A DNA stretch of 64,000 nucleotides from Pleomorphovibrio marinus. GTDB taxonomy: Bacteria > Bacteroidota > Bacteroidia > Cytophagales > Cyclobacteriaceae. The position numbers and the translations under genes are program-made. The notes beneath the pieces were generated by a model. The model did not search any database. It saw nothing but the letters and a program-made list of their open reading frames with translations, and was not told the DNA's origin. The stretch is taken from contig NZ_QCXY01000011.1 in NCBI RefSeq assembly GCF_003347495.1, forward strand, positions 186,001-250,000. The letters run 5' to 3'. Of the stretch, positions 27,243 through 37,034 are shown piece by piece. Position 1 is the first letter of the stretch, and each line of letters starts with the position of its first letter.

Positions 27243-28280
27243 ATGAAATTCATAAAATCAATTATTGCCCAAATCATTTCGGTTACAGGCCTGAGTTTTA
27301 TTTTGTATTCGTGTCATGATGATCCAGACAAAGTTATTAATAATTTTAATGATGCTACCATGAATATGGAATATCAAAAAGCTATGATAATTCTAAATAA
27401 TGGATTCCCCGACAAAATTGATTATGATCATTTTTACTATTATGGAATTGCCTTTAAAAATCTTGGTGAATTAGATTCAGCAGAGATCAATTTCAATTTG
27501 GCCATTTCTTTGGATAGTAACAGATATGAACCATATTTAAGACTTTCGGAGGTTTATTTGGCGCGTAATGAAATTGATGTGGCATTACCCTACATTCATA
27601 AAGCTAACTCTATTGATCCAGACAATGTCAATATTTTATTTCAGTTTGCTAATTACCATAGCTTGAAGAAAGACAAAGATAAAACACTGTATTACTTCCA
27701 ACTTGCGGCTGATCGAGAACCAGACAATGCCTTCGCATTAACTAACCTTGGAGTTTTTCATTTAAAGAATGGTGAATTCGATGAAGCGGAGAACAATTTT
27801 AAGCAAGCTTTGCTATTGAATAGTGAACCTGCCGTAAAAGCAAAAATAAATGAAAATTTAGGATTAGTATATTTCAATAAAAGTAATCTTGATCAAGCAA
27901 AGCAATATTTTCGACAGGCTTTCAATCATTCTACAAAAAATGAAAATGTTAATTTTCATTTAGGAATAATCTACGCAAAAGAAGGGAGCCATTCTAAAGC
28001 TATATCTCACCTTACCAATTCTATAAGCTCAAAAAGTAATGATGATAAAACATATTTCAATAGAGCTATTTCATATTATGAGTTAGATAAATTCCAAGAG
28101 TCAATTACTGATTTGAATCGAGCAATTGAGTTAAATGGAGAAATTGCTGAATACTATGTATTGAGAGGACAAGTTAAAATTACAATTGGCCAAGATGATG
28201 AAGGGTGCATTGATTTTAAAAAAGCCAGTGCTTTAGGATTTAAAAGTATTTCAGCTGCAATAAATGAATTTTGTTTATGA
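27243..28280 (+). CDS. TPR repeat lipoprotein
   Basis: From the ATG at 27243 the product of about 345 residues starts with a lipoprotein signal (IISVTGLSFILYSC, Cys near 23). It is then built of about eight tetratricopeptide repeats, for example AFALTNLGVFHLKNGEFDEAE and AYYNxx-type helices. It is probably an envelope-anchored scaffold. The open frame extends upstream to 27087 through the hsdS remnant, so an in-frame fusion is possible, but the internal start with its signal peptide is much more likely. It overlaps the next small gene. Confidence 0.72.
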   Translation: MKFIKSIIAQIISVTGLSFILYSCHDDPDKVINNFNDATMNMEYQKAMIILNNGFPDKIDYDHFYYYGIAFKNLGELDSAEINFNLAISLDSNRYEPYLRLSEVYLARNEIDVALPYIHKANSIDPDNVNILFQFANYHSLKKDKDKTLYYFQLAADREPDNAFALTNLGVFHLKNGEFDEAENNFKQALLLNSEPAVKAKINENLGLVYFNKSNLDQAKQYFRQAFNHSTKNENVNFHLGIIYAKEGSHSKAISHLTNSISSKSNDDKTYFNRAISYYELDKFQESITDLNRAIELNGEIAEYYVLRGQVKITIGQDDEGCIDFKKASALGFKSISAAINEFCL

Positions 28281-28489
28281 AAAAATTATTCTCAAAAGTC
28301 CTAATCTTTCTTTGCGTCGTTTTATTCCTGACAAGCTGTGAAGCTTACATTGAATTTGAAATTTTCAGGACAAAAGCTTTTGTTATTGTCTTTATAGTTA
28401 CTTTAGTCATAGGTGTTATAGGGCTACTTTTTAGTAAAAAGGACTCATTTATGGGGGGAAGTCCCTTGAGTTTAATAATGATTGCTTAG
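28277..28489 (+). CDS. Small lipoprotein/membrane protein
   Basis: From the ATG at 28277 about 70 residues include a lipoprotein-type signal (VLIFLCVVLFLTSC) and a second hydrophobic helix (FVIVFIVTLVIGVIGLLF). The ATG overlaps the stop of the TPR gene, so it is translationally coupled to it. No family recognised. Confidence 0.5.
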   Translation: MKKLFSKVLIFLCVVLFLTSCEAYIEFEIFRTKAFVIVFIVTLVIGVIGLLFSKKDSFMGGSPLSLIMIA

Positions 28490-28722
28490 TTTTATGGTTG
28501 TAAAGTGGTCGTATTTTAAATTTAAACTTTTAAAGATTTGGAGTGGAGATTAAAAATAACTTCCGACTTTATGAGTAGGCTTGTATTGGTGATTTTATCA
28601 CTGTGCTTACTTGTATTTCTTATGTAAATGAGATAGGGCCATTAGTGGAACTTTCAAAACAGGATAAATTTCCACTATGCCTGAGTCCAGAAGTCCTGTG
28701 ACCGACCACTTTACTTTAATTT
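28490..28722. other. Spacer between convergent genes
   Basis: No gene or clear terminator seen; the region separates a plus-strand gene from the minus-strand subtilase. Confidence 0.4.
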
Positions 28723-31173
28723 TCATAGAATCACCTCAACCCCCATCTTCAATTCATTTAAAATCGTTGTCAGGATATCTTCTGAGTCTGTCTCTATGCT
28801 GATGATCAGGCTGTATCGGACGGATTGCTCGTAGCGCTTGTGGACGGATCTGTTTTTCCACCAACCACCGGTTGGGATAATGGCCAGCTCATTTTTAGTT
28901 GCCAAATCTGCGGAATTGCCTATCCAAATATCCCGATGTATAGAGCCTTTATCCCGGATATTTTGACCAATGATCCAATTTTCTTTTCCTTCTTTTTGAT
29001 ACTCCTCTCCCAAAGATTCTCTAGCCTCTTTATTGATTCTTGCTAAGAAGGCTTCAGAAGATTCATTGCTATCCTTCAATTTGAAGCGGAGACCATGTGA
29101 GGCATAGTTGTTGGCTTTAGCATAGCGCTTATTTCCGGGATTAGGCTCAACAAAATAGGATAGCGTAACATTTAACCGAACTTGCGAACTACCCATTTCC
29201 AAAAGTTGCTCTTTGGGCCAAGGCAATACAAATACATGGCATTCATTTGCCTGAGCCCTGCTTTTCTCGAATTTGTATGGTTTGATGGTTTCTTGGACAA
29301 CCAAAGAAACAGAATTCTGTAAGGTATATAGGGCATTGGGTAAAAAGGGCACTCCATAACCAACACTTCGAAGAAGTTGATTTTTATCATCTGTGGATAG
29401 TTTTTCGATTTCCCTGTTTCCAAGCATTTGATCAGTCCATTGAGCAGCATGAACCATCAATGCCCGTACTGTTTCTGGCCAAATTGTCGGGTAATTGTCC
29501 AAAATACTAGCAGCAAATTTGGTTGCAAATGCCGTGGCGGAGGAGGTTTCTCCAAAAGTGGTGAACAATGAGCTTGCCATTCCTCCTTTGGAAATACTTA
29601 ATGGCATCAAGGAATCAGGATCACAAAGACCGTTATTCCATACTGCGGAATTTCCTCCCTCAAAAACAACCTCTGGTTTGATAGCCCATTCTTTTTCCCA
29701 AATAAGGCTGGTACTGCTTGAAGGAGCTAATTGACCCCTTTGAGCCAAGAGAGTCGCTCCCGGGTATCTGGATAGATCAATTTTGTCTTTCAACGTATAT
29801 GCCCCAACCGTCAGTGCATTGAAAGCTTGGGCGGGGTCATGTATGCTGTATTCTTGATTGGATAAAGGATATTCCAGCCATCTTTGATTCGGAATATTTC
29901 CTGCAGAAACCAATAGTAACCGCTTCCAATATTCTTCTCCGAAGGCTGATTTGTCAATTGCCGCAGACCAAGAGCTAGGTCTGCCAAAGTGCGAATCTCC
30001 ATCAGCAGTAATGGCCATACAGAATACTCTTTGGCCTATAGGCTTTGTCTCTGCCCTTGCAATAGCTTCCTCGGTGGTTGGCCCATAAAATTCCGGATCT
30101 GAGGGTTTTGATTCCTGTATTAGCTTTACACTTTCTAATCGATGGAAGATTCTAATAGTATCGCTTGATAGTAATGCTTCAGTCAAATCACCAAAAAAGA
30201 TGATTCCTGACATGGGAGTTCCGTGACCTGAAAAGCTCCAAGAATCATTAGTCCCCCATGAGGGGTCCACACTATCTACTTGGATAATTGATTTCAAAGG
30301 AGCCAGTAAGGGATGGTTTTCATTGATCCCAGAATCCAAAAGGCATACTGACAAGTTAGGATTTTCTTGAACTTCTAATCGCTGGGCCAAGTTGGCTATC
30401 CAAGCTTTCTGTTCAGGAATATTCATGGATGTAAAAGCATCTGATAACTCTACTGGCTTTCTTAATTCATCCAGGTATTGAGAATACAGCAGTGGTTCTG
30501 CCAGTTTTTTGGCGCTTCCCTTAACTAGTATCACCAGGTGTTCTGGAAAAACCAAAAATCGAGAGGAGATTTGTACCCCAAACGCTTGTAATCGTTCAGC
30601 AATCTCTGTTCGGACGGCTTCCTCTGATGAGGTAATTATATCTAACCACACTTCCCACCACACTTCTTGTTCAATATCAGGGAAGGGGATTTCAGGTTCC
30701 TGCCAAAAGGATTTTAAAGTAGCTTGATGGATAGACTCAAGGTTGGATAAAAGGCTTGCGTTTCTTGGGTTTCCAGAATCAAAATTTCTTTCTATTTGAG
30801 AGTAATCATTGATTTTTTCAAGAAAAGTTTTAATTCCTTTCTTGGAAAGATAAATCGAACTGATGGTTTTTTCCTGACCTTTTTCCTCCTTTTCTTGTTT
30901 TAAAGAAGCAATTCTTATATCTCCGGCTTTTGCTTCAAATTTTTTGATATCAAGTTCAAAACCGGGAAAAGTTTCAAGCTCTACATACACGAAATCACCT
31001 GGTTCACCCTGCCAAAAGTCTTCTAATGCTTCTTCAAACTCGCTCTTTAGCTTACTTCCATGTTTGGTTTGATCGATATTTTTGTTCGTTTCAAACCGAC
31101 CAGTTCCTAGGGGAGTAAAACTTATTGAATGGGCCTTATTCTCAAAAAATATATGCTTAAAAAATCCATCCAT
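28723..31173 (-). CDS. S8 family serine protease (subtilase) paired with AAA ATPase
   Basis: The 816-residue product has an N-terminal region of about 270 residues, then a subtilase domain with the catalytic triad D280 (LLDSGINENH), H317 (FSGHGTPMSG) and S544 (GETSSATA), plus the oxyanion Asn in SAGN at 425. No signal peptide is present, so it is cytoplasmic, unlike most subtilases. The C-terminal 200 residues are of unknown fold. It follows the AAA gene by 9 bases on the same strand. AAA plus subtilase pairs have been noted in comparative studies of conflict systems. Here the protease is probably switched on by the ATPase, which is inference. Confidence 0.82.
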   Translation of the reverse strand: MDGFFKHIFFENKAHSISFTPLGTGRFETNKNIDQTKHGSKLKSEFEEALEDFWQGEPGDFVYVELETFPGFELDIKKFEAKAGDIRIASLKQEKEEKGQEKTISSIYLSKKGIKTFLEKINDYSQIERNFDSGNPRNASLLSNLESIHQATLKSFWQEPEIPFPDIEQEVWWEVWLDIITSSEEAVRTEIAERLQAFGVQISSRFLVFPEHLVILVKGSAKKLAEPLLYSQYLDELRKPVELSDAFTSMNIPEQKAWIANLAQRLEVQENPNLSVCLLDSGINENHPLLAPLKSIIQVDSVDPSWGTNDSWSFSGHGTPMSGIIFFGDLTEALLSSDTIRIFHRLESVKLIQESKPSDPEFYGPTTEEAIARAETKPIGQRVFCMAITADGDSHFGRPSSWSAAIDKSAFGEEYWKRLLLVSAGNIPNQRWLEYPLSNQEYSIHDPAQAFNALTVGAYTLKDKIDLSRYPGATLLAQRGQLAPSSSTSLIWEKEWAIKPEVVFEGGNSAVWNNGLCDPDSLMPLSISKGGMASSLFTTFGETSSATAFATKFAASILDNYPTIWPETVRALMVHAAQWTDQMLGNREIEKLSTDDKNQLLRSVGYGVPFLPNALYTLQNSVSLVVQETIKPYKFEKSRAQANECHVFVLPWPKEQLLEMGSSQVRLNVTLSYFVEPNPGNKRYAKANNYASHGLRFKLKDSNESSEAFLARINKEARESLGEEYQKEGKENWIIGQNIRDKGSIHRDIWIGNSADLATKNELAIIPTGGWWKNRSVHKRYEQSVRYSLIISIETDSEDILTTILNELKMGVEVIL

Positions 31174-31182
31174 GTGTTTTGA

Positions 31183-32151
31183 TTAGTAGGTTTTCTTTCT
31201 TGCCATTATATATTGAATTATTTTTTCTTCGGTTACATGATTTTCCCCGTACAGTAAATAATCTTTCCAGGTATCTTCACATATTTTATGCACTTCGGCA
31301 TAGCTCAAACCTATAGACTTTTTGGATAACTTATCAAGATCCATCTCTTTTAGGGCCCCTATTTCAGCTAACCTAGCGGCAAAAATTTGTTTGATTTGTA
31401 CCTCGGTAGGATTAGTATAATTGATGATATCATCAAATCTTCGGAAAAGAGCATTATCCAAGCTTTCCGGTAAATTGGTAGCTGCAATAATCAAACTATT
31501 GGATTTGTCTTTCTCTATCTGTAACAAGAAACTGTTTAATACCCTTTTGATTTCCCCCACATCTTGAGTCTGAGTCCTTGTACTACCGATGCTGTCAAAT
31601 TCATCAAACAGATAAACAGCCCTAAAGTCCATCATGGCATCAAAAATCAACCGAAGCTTGGCAATCGATTCACCAAGGTATCTGCTGATTAGTCCATCCA
31701 ATCGTATGACAAATAAAGGAAGTCCGAGTTCACCCGCTAATGCATGGGCCGTCATGGTTTTCCCTGAACCAGGAGGACCCACGAGAAGCAATTTCCTTCT
31801 AGGTTGTAGATTATGGCTTAATAATTTGTCTAGATGTCTTTGTTCATGGATTACCTTTGCCAAAGTCTCTTGAACTTCACTTGACAGCACCATGTCTTTC
31901 AATTTAGTTTCTGGACTTACCAACTCCAAAAGGTCATTCAATTCCTTTTGGGCAGCATTGACAGGTAATCTTTTGACAACAGCTTTGGAGGATTTACTCT
32001 TGTCTATGAGTTTTTTCAATTCCTCGGCTAATGCTACATGACCTTTCCTGGCTTCTGAGGCTGCAATTTGCATAGCGGTAGCATAAAAGCGGGATTCATC
32101 CCCTTCACCAAAAGATTTGATTAACATTTTTATTTGATCTGCTACTGCCAT
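31183..32151 (-). CDS. AAA family ATPase
   Basis: From the ATG at 32151 (an earlier in-frame start at 32175 is less likely) the product has about 322 residues. A helical N-terminus is followed by a classical AAA domain: Walker A GPPGSGKT (about 125-132), Walker B AVYLFDEFDSIG, sensor 1 NSLIIAATNLPE and an arginine finger region ALFRRFDD. The order ATPase then subtilase suggests a regulated proteolytic machine in the defence island. It would act in the cytoplasm. Confidence 0.85.
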   Translation of the reverse strand: MAVADQIKMLIKSFGEGDESRFYATAMQIAASEARKGHVALAEELKKLIDKSKSSKAVVKRLPVNAAQKELNDLLELVSPETKLKDMVLSSEVQETLAKVIHEQRHLDKLLSHNLQPRRKLLLVGPPGSGKTMTAHALAGELGLPLFVIRLDGLISRYLGESIAKLRLIFDAMMDFRAVYLFDEFDSIGSTRTQTQDVGEIKRVLNSFLLQIEKDKSNSLIIAATNLPESLDNALFRRFDDIINYTNPTEVQIKQIFAARLAEIGALKEMDLDKLSKKSIGLSYAEVHKICEDTWKDYLLYGENHVTEEKIIQYIMARKKTY

Positions 32152-32175
32152 GGTTGGTTTTCCAAAAATATACAC

Positions 32176-32541
32176 TTTGAAATACTAACGTAAAATAATA
32201 CAATATGCCCGAACAAGCCATGAAATTCCTTAGTTTCTTTTTTTGATATAAAAAATTAGGGGTTGATTTCTGAAAATCTCCACATACAATTTTCAATGGG
32301 CGGGAGACTTTCTATGGTTTTTCGTATGATAAACTGAAGCTAGCTAAATCATTTTTAGATACGATTCGATGATTCTTTTGGATATGGTTTCAAGATGATC
32401 GAGTCTGATAAATTTACGGTGTAATCAGGTGTCTGGAAACTATAGAAAGGTCTCTAGAAAGGTCTCTGATTCAGAATTTGTATATGGTTAATCTTAGTTA
32501 AACCTCCCTGATTTCCCCCACATTTTTTTTACTTTTAGCGA
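32176..32541. other. Divergent intergenic region
   Basis: Probable promoters for the AAA/subtilase pair and for the propeller gene. The repeated phrase AGGTCTCT near 32452-32465 occurs twice in tandem; otherwise nothing stands out. Confidence 0.4.
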
Positions 32542-33714
32542 ATGCAGCCACCAAAACAAGCATTCAAACTCCTGTCCGCCGTCTTCCTTACAGGACATTC
32601 GCTGTTTTTTTCTTGCACAAGCAATCCGGATTCTTCCCATGAAAGACTTCTTTCCTATACTATAGACACCGTGCTGATAGACTCCAAGGATGAAATTTTG
32701 TTTTTACAACGCGATTTGCTCGTCTCGGATTATTCTGAATTCGACGGGATGCTGTATAATTTAAATGATAGAACCCATCATGTCGAACAAATCAACCTCA
32801 ACAACTTAACTCTCGAAAAAACGATCCCATTCGAGCAAGAAGGCCCCAATGGCACAGGGTTTTGGACTCCTAACCTTCAAGCAGTGCCCGGGATGAAGCT
32901 CTTTTTAGGTGGTGAACGTACTGGGATCTATAACCTCAAAGGGGAATTGCAGCATAGATTTGATTGGACTTCTGTAACTAAAGAAAATGGGGGGCTCTTG
33001 AATGAAGAGCGGGTGTTTTATCAAGTGGTCAACCCCAACTTCCATCATCAGGTCTTTGCCGTTGTCGTACATGATCATGCCAGTTCAGTATCCCTTCGAC
33101 GCCTCAATAGCTCAAGCAATTCCATTCAATCCTACGACATAGACCCCCAGGAACACTTTAAAACCTATACCTTAGGTGAATTAAACACTTACAACAAATG
33201 GTATCCAAAAATTCACTTCAGCAGCATCAAGGATCATGTCATCGTTTCCCACGAATTTGCCAATGATTTTTATGTTTTGTACCCAGAAAAGGATTCACTG
33301 ATTTCAATCCAATACGATTCACCTTTTCTACCATCAAAAGTAACTCCTACTACAGTAGGAGACTTGGAAAACTCAATAGAGGATCGAAAAAATGCACTCA
33401 AAAACTATCGGAGCCAAGTTGTGTACGGTCCACTTGTTTTTGATACTAAAAACAAACACTATGTGCGCCTGGCCGCGTCCATTCAGTATGGAGAAAAAGA
33501 ACGGGAAAGATCTTTACTCCCAGAAATTAGCGATAGCATGCTATATATTTCAATTTTTGATGAAAATTTCAACCATCTCGTGGATCAGGAAATCCCCGAG
33601 CTCAAAAAAACAGGAATCCCCAAATATTTTGCCCGGGAGGGGGCACTTTGGATGTATCTAAATATGGAGGATGAATTAGGCTTTATACGGATTTCACAAT
33701 CAACTGGGGTATAG
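32542..33714 (+). CDS. DUF4221-type lipoprotein (6-bladed propeller-like)
   Basis: The 390-residue product has a signal peptide ending in SLFFSC, so it is a lipoprotein of the outer envelope. Repeating beta segments (YNLNDRTHHVEQINLNNL, and later HVIVSHEFANDF) suggest a propeller of the DUF4221 kind common in Cyclobacteriaceae. No catalytic residues are known for these proteins. It stands alone and is the only ordinary envelope gene within the defence island. Confidence 0.65.
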   Translation: MQPPKQAFKLLSAVFLTGHSLFFSCTSNPDSSHERLLSYTIDTVLIDSKDEILFLQRDLLVSDYSEFDGMLYNLNDRTHHVEQINLNNLTLEKTIPFEQEGPNGTGFWTPNLQAVPGMKLFLGGERTGIYNLKGELQHRFDWTSVTKENGGLLNEERVFYQVVNPNFHHQVFAVVVHDHASSVSLRRLNSSSNSIQSYDIDPQEHFKTYTLGELNTYNKWYPKIHFSSIKDHVIVSHEFANDFYVLYPEKDSLISIQYDSPFLPSKVTPTTVGDLENSIEDRKNALKNYRSQVVYGPLVFDTKNKHYVRLAASIQYGEKERERSLLPEISDSMLYISIFDENFNHLVDQEIPELKKTGIPKYFAREGALWMYLNMEDELGFIRISQSTGV

Positions 33715-33720
33715 GGTCAA

Positions 33721-33840
33721 TGAACCGGTAGATTATGAAGGAGTTGAACATTCCAGTAGGTTTTTCCAGCTTTTATTCAGGGCATTGGCGGAGGAGTCTA
33801 TCAGCATCAGTAAGGCAGGGGCCTTGAAAAATCTAAAATT
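33721..33840 (+). pseudogene. Fragment resembling the C-terminus of an XRE/ImmA-type protein
   Basis: A short open stretch reads SRFFQLLFRALAEESISISKAGALKN, similar to the last helices of HTH-ImmA/IrrE fusion proteins. No start or upstream domain exists. The match is by eye only. Confidence 0.3.
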
Positions 33841-33951
33841 CGCCCGGTCAAAAAAAAGAGTTTTCCGGGGGAAGCCTTCCACAATTTTTTTGGGGGCTTG
33901 GGAGTCCCTGGCAGCCCCCGTTCTCTCAATCAAATTGAAACAGTTAACGTC

Positions 33952-34355
33952 ATGTCAGAATTTGAAATCGAGCCTGTCCTGACGGCAGTCAGGGCATGAC
34001 GAAGGCGACCTATGGAGGGATGATTTTAAAACACGCGAGATTCCCCCGAATCCTGATAATTATCGGGATGGGGCAGGCTATATGACCTATAAAAAACAAA
34101 TATAAACACATGAAATAACCTACATCGGCAAAGGAACAGGTAAAAGACCTGGACATCATCCGGGTATCCATCTCCAAAGAAACACTGGGGGAAATCTTAA
34201 AGAACCATCTGGTCGACTACTGTGGCAATGAATAGCTGGTATTTGAGGTCGCCTCGATGAAAGAGCCTGACCAATATGGAAAGACCCATTGGGCCTATAT
34301 TAGCAAGAAAGTGGTCGCCCCGAAGAACCGGAAGTCCAAATGGGCAAAGCCATAA
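33952..34355 (+). pseudogene. Broken copy of the small gene at 36751-37008
   Basis: The upstream 100 bases and the coding part (TYIGKG, IIRVSISKETL, EPDQYGKT) match the intact gene. The frame starts ATG TCA GAA TTT GAA and is then interrupted by about 150 inserted bases (33967-34117). A TAG also occurs within the coding part (the intact gene has KEYLVFE), and the end is frameshifted. It is therefore a duplicate that has been inactivated by insertion and point mutation. Confidence 0.75.
33967..34117 (+). repeat. Leader-like insert shared with 63357-63470
   Basis: This 150-base insert begins with a palindrome (CCTGAC-ggca-GTCAGG) and ends with GGCAGGCTATATGACC...ATATAAACACATGAAA. The reverse complement of 63357-63470, the leader of the small minus-strand gene there, has the same ending and order of words. 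The related palindrome is also at 63651-63690. It is therefore a dispersed element or a copied leader. Confidence 0.65.
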
Positions 34356-34408
34356 AAAAAAACCCTCAGGGGCTTTTTTCGGTTTCATATAAAATATTTA
34401 TTCTCGTC

Positions 34409-34834
34409 CTATTCCCGGTGCAGCAGCTTTTCCAACCTAGCCATCATCTCATCCTTCTCCTTCAACATACGCTCATAAAGCGCTATCTTTTCTTCATGAA
34501 GCTTAATTAATTGATCCAAAGGGTTTATTTGCGAATTGTTAAAAATAGATGCAGGCTGATTACAGTTTTCAAATGTATTAGCAATAATATTCACCGCCTG
34601 CTCCTCATCAAAATTCTGAATGGCTTCCACGGGGATGTTGAGGATTTCGGAAACCTGGGCCAGGATGGCCTCTTCCACCGTTTCCTTTTGCTCCAGTAGG
34701 GAGATTTTCTTTTGAGACCAATCGGCTCCCAGCTCATGGGCCAAGGCTTCTTGCTTGATTCCCAGCATCTCGCGGAAGCGTTTGATATTCCGGCCTTGGT
34801 GGATTTTTCCCGGCATGTTGTTGCTTTCTGTCAT
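34409..34834 (-). CDS. XRE-family transcriptional regulator with coiled-coil tail
   Basis: The 141-residue product has a complete helix-turn-helix (GRNIKRFREMLGIKQEALAHELGADWSQKKISLLEQ) and a C-terminal coiled coil (KLHEEKIALYERMLKEKDEMMARLEKLL). This is what the intact relatives of the beheaded XRE stubs in the Rhs array would look like: the stubs lack the first half of this domain. It is convergent with the pseudogene copy and probably regulates an unknown target. Confidence 0.8.
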   Translation of the reverse strand: MTESNNMPGKIHQGRNIKRFREMLGIKQEALAHELGADWSQKKISLLEQKETVEEAILAQVSEILNIPVEAIQNFDEEQAVNIIANTFENCNQPASIFNNSQINPLDQLIKLHEEKIALYERMLKEKDEMMARLEKLLHRE

Positions 34835-35040
34835 TGATCAAAATTAACCATTTCCGCAGATTTGCCTATAAGGTATAAAGGGAATTTTGATTAAAATATC
34901 CGTGGGAGGGATAAATTATGCTTGTTCAGAAAATAGAGTATCCCCTATCAGCATAGGATAGTTGCCTGGGATGATTGAATTTTGGAATGCTGCTTGCTGG
35001 CGGCAGGATCCTGGGGACAGCCGTCGTGCCACCGAAAAAA

Positions 35041-35355
35041 ATGGATGTTAAGATGAACATGACCTCGGACGAGTTGATAATTGAACTGATCCTTCAGGAC
35101 CTGAAACACAATCAGTTGATTTTGGGGCTGGACAGGTTGAACCTAGATGCAGGTTTCTGTCATTATTTGGGAATTTTGGATCTGATTCAACGCATAATGG
35201 GGGTTTCGGAAGATAAGGTGGACGAGTTTTCGGCCACATATATGGGTGCCATGAATCGGTGCCTGGATTTCCCCATTTCCCGTTCCGGGGAGGAGCTCAG
35301 GCCATTGGCGAGGGAATGTTATAGTTTATTAAAGGATAAGAAAGTGAAAAAATGA
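35041..35355 (+). CDS. Small conserved-looking hypothetical protein
   Basis: From the ATG at 35041 the product has about 104 residues and is acidic and helical (TSDELIIELILQDLKHNQLILGLDRL). The frame is open from TTG at 34975, but the ATG fits better because the upstream codons read as spacer sequence. No motif or family recognised. Confidence 0.5.
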   Translation: MDVKMNMTSDELIIELILQDLKHNQLILGLDRLNLDAGFCHYLGILDLIQRIMGVSEDKVDEFSATYMGAMNRCLDFPISRSGEELRPLARECYSLLKDKKVKK

Positions 35356-35649
35356 TTGCTGCCACTTACTGAATGTTGGTAGAAAAAGGGGTGAACGGAA
35401 CTGTGTTGGGAGCGAAAACACAAGTTGATATAATGCTGTAGCCGATAAGGTATTTTTTATTAGGTTTTTAATTTGTTGGGGCTTACCCTACGGGTCGGGC
35501 TACCACTTCGTTTCCATTCCAATCTTTTTTCCCCACACCTCCCTCCCAAAAAAAGGATTTCCATTCCTATCCCTAAGCCAAATGGCGGGAGGCAAGGTAA
35601 TTGTAGGCATTTTATCAGTAAATTCATTGTTTACCATATGAAGGAAACC

Positions 35650-36324
35650 ATGTGCGGCAGATATTCCGAAAAACAAGACCTTAAAAAAGTGGAAGACCAA
35701 CTGAAGTTGAGGTTGTCCGAAAAGGCCAAAAACTGGAAGCCTTCCTTTAACATTGCTCCTTCACAATTGGCACCGGTGGTCACCTCGGAGGAGCCTGAAC
35801 AGATCGATGTCTTCCATTTCGGCTTGGTGCCACACTGGGCAAAGGACAAAAAGGTAGGGTACAAAATGATCAATGCCCGCTCGGAGACCCTGCTTGACAA
35901 ACCATCCTATAAACCCCTTGTGGTAAACAATAAAAGATGCCTCGTCCTCGCTGACAGTTTTTTTGAGTGGAAAAAGGATGGCAAGGAAAAGCAGCCATTC
36001 CGGATTTACCTTCCCGATCGGGAGGTCTTTTTTTTCGCCGGACTCTGGTCGAGTTGGAAGGATCATGAGGGGGAAACGTATAATTCATACGCCATTATCA
36101 CCACCGCTCCGAATGCTCTGATGGAAAAAATCCATGACAGAATGCCTGTGATTTTGACCAGGGAAGAAGAAAAGTTATGGCTAGCTCCTGACCAAAACCC
36201 CAAAGATCTGCTAAAACTGCTAAATGCTTACCCTGCCGATTCCATGGAGGCATACGAAATATCAACTGAGGTTAACAAACCCGCAAATAATCACCCTGGT
36301 ATTCTGGATCCGGTTGCCAAATAA
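35650..36324 (+). CDS. SRAP domain protein (HMCES/YedK family)
   Basis: From ATG TGC at 35650 the 224-residue product starts Met-Cys-Gly-Arg-Tyr. The Met is removed so that Cys2 can form the covalent crosslink with abasic sites in single-stranded DNA. This decides the start over the ATGs upstream at 35638 and 35473. Further SRAP motifs are INARSET, the active-site region CLVLADSFFEWK, and the His in IHDRMPVIL. It shields abasic DNA damage. The length is normal and it is monocistronic. Confidence 0.9.
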   Translation: MCGRYSEKQDLKKVEDQLKLRLSEKAKNWKPSFNIAPSQLAPVVTSEEPEQIDVFHFGLVPHWAKDKKVGYKMINARSETLLDKPSYKPLVVNNKRCLVLADSFFEWKKDGKEKQPFRIYLPDREVFFFAGLWSSWKDHEGETYNSYAIITTAPNALMEKIHDRMPVILTREEEKLWLAPDQNPKDLLKLLNAYPADSMEAYEISTEVNKPANNHPGILDPVAK

Positions 36325-36750
36325 ATCCCTTGCCCCTTCGCATATTTCGGAAATCCCATCTGTATAAACCGGATTGGGTGTTCCTATTCTACCTTCACCG
36401 TTAACTCCAAATTTCAGGATCCAAAATCGCCGTTCGCCCAGGCCCTTCTGATCCACCAGGTTTATATAGCTGGATAATCTCTTTTTCTGTACAGCACCAT
36501 ACCGTGATTCCTTTTCTATCGCAGCTTTTCCAATGCCATGTACTATCCTGTTCCCGGTTGTGAATTATGATTTATGCAAAGATGGGGGCAGCGGTCCACC
36601 CGCCAAGGGTGCGCTTCTCCCGTTCAAAAAAACAGGGTTTTCCAAAGGAAGCCTTCCACTATTTTTATGCCCAGCCCTTGGCTTGGGTGTCCCTGGCAGC
36701 CCCCGTTCTCTTGGGCATAATCAAATTTCAACCCTTAAACAGTTAACGTC
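36325..36750. other. Spacer with antisense fragment and small-gene leader
   Basis: A minus-strand frame of about 75 codons (36262-36560 region: ERRFWILKFGVNGEGRIGTPNPVYTDG) is open but has no good start and overlaps the SRAP gene; its identity is unknown. Bases about 36637-36750 are the promoter/leader of the next gene and are duplicated at 33860-33951. Confidence 0.35.
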
Positions 36751-37008
36751 ATGTCACAATTTGAAAAAACCTACATCGGCAAAGGAACCCAGGTAAAGGA
36801 CCTCAACATCATCCGGGTATCCATCTCCAAAGAAACACTGGAGGACATCCTAAAGACCCACATGGTCGACTACGACGGCAAGGAATACCTGGTATTTGAA
36901 GTCGCTGCCCTCAAGGAGCCGGATCAATATGGAAAAACCCATACGGCCTATATCAGCAAAAAGGTGGCCGCTCCGAAAGGTGGGAAGGCTAGAAAGGCCA
37001 AAGCCTAG
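36751..37008 (+). CDS. Small lysine-rich protein (intact copy)
   Basis: The 85-residue product has a folded, beta-like region (IIRVSISKETLEDILKTHM, KEYLVFEVAALKEPDQYG) and a basic tail (KGGKARKAKA) that may bind nucleic acid. It is duplicated upstream as a pseudogene. A strong terminator follows directly. No known family. Confidence 0.65.
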   Translation: MSQFEKTYIGKGTQVKDLNIIRVSISKETLEDILKTHMVDYDGKEYLVFEVAALKEPDQYGKTHTAYISKKVAAPKGGKARKAKA

Positions 37009-37010
37009 AA

Positions 37011-37034
37011 AAGAGCCCTGAGGGGCTTTTTTTT
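37011..37034 (+). terminator. Rho-independent terminator
   Basis: AGCCC at 37014-37018 pairs with GGGCT at 37023-37027 and is followed by eight T residues. The pseudogene copy keeps a similar element near 34360-34380. Confidence 0.8.
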
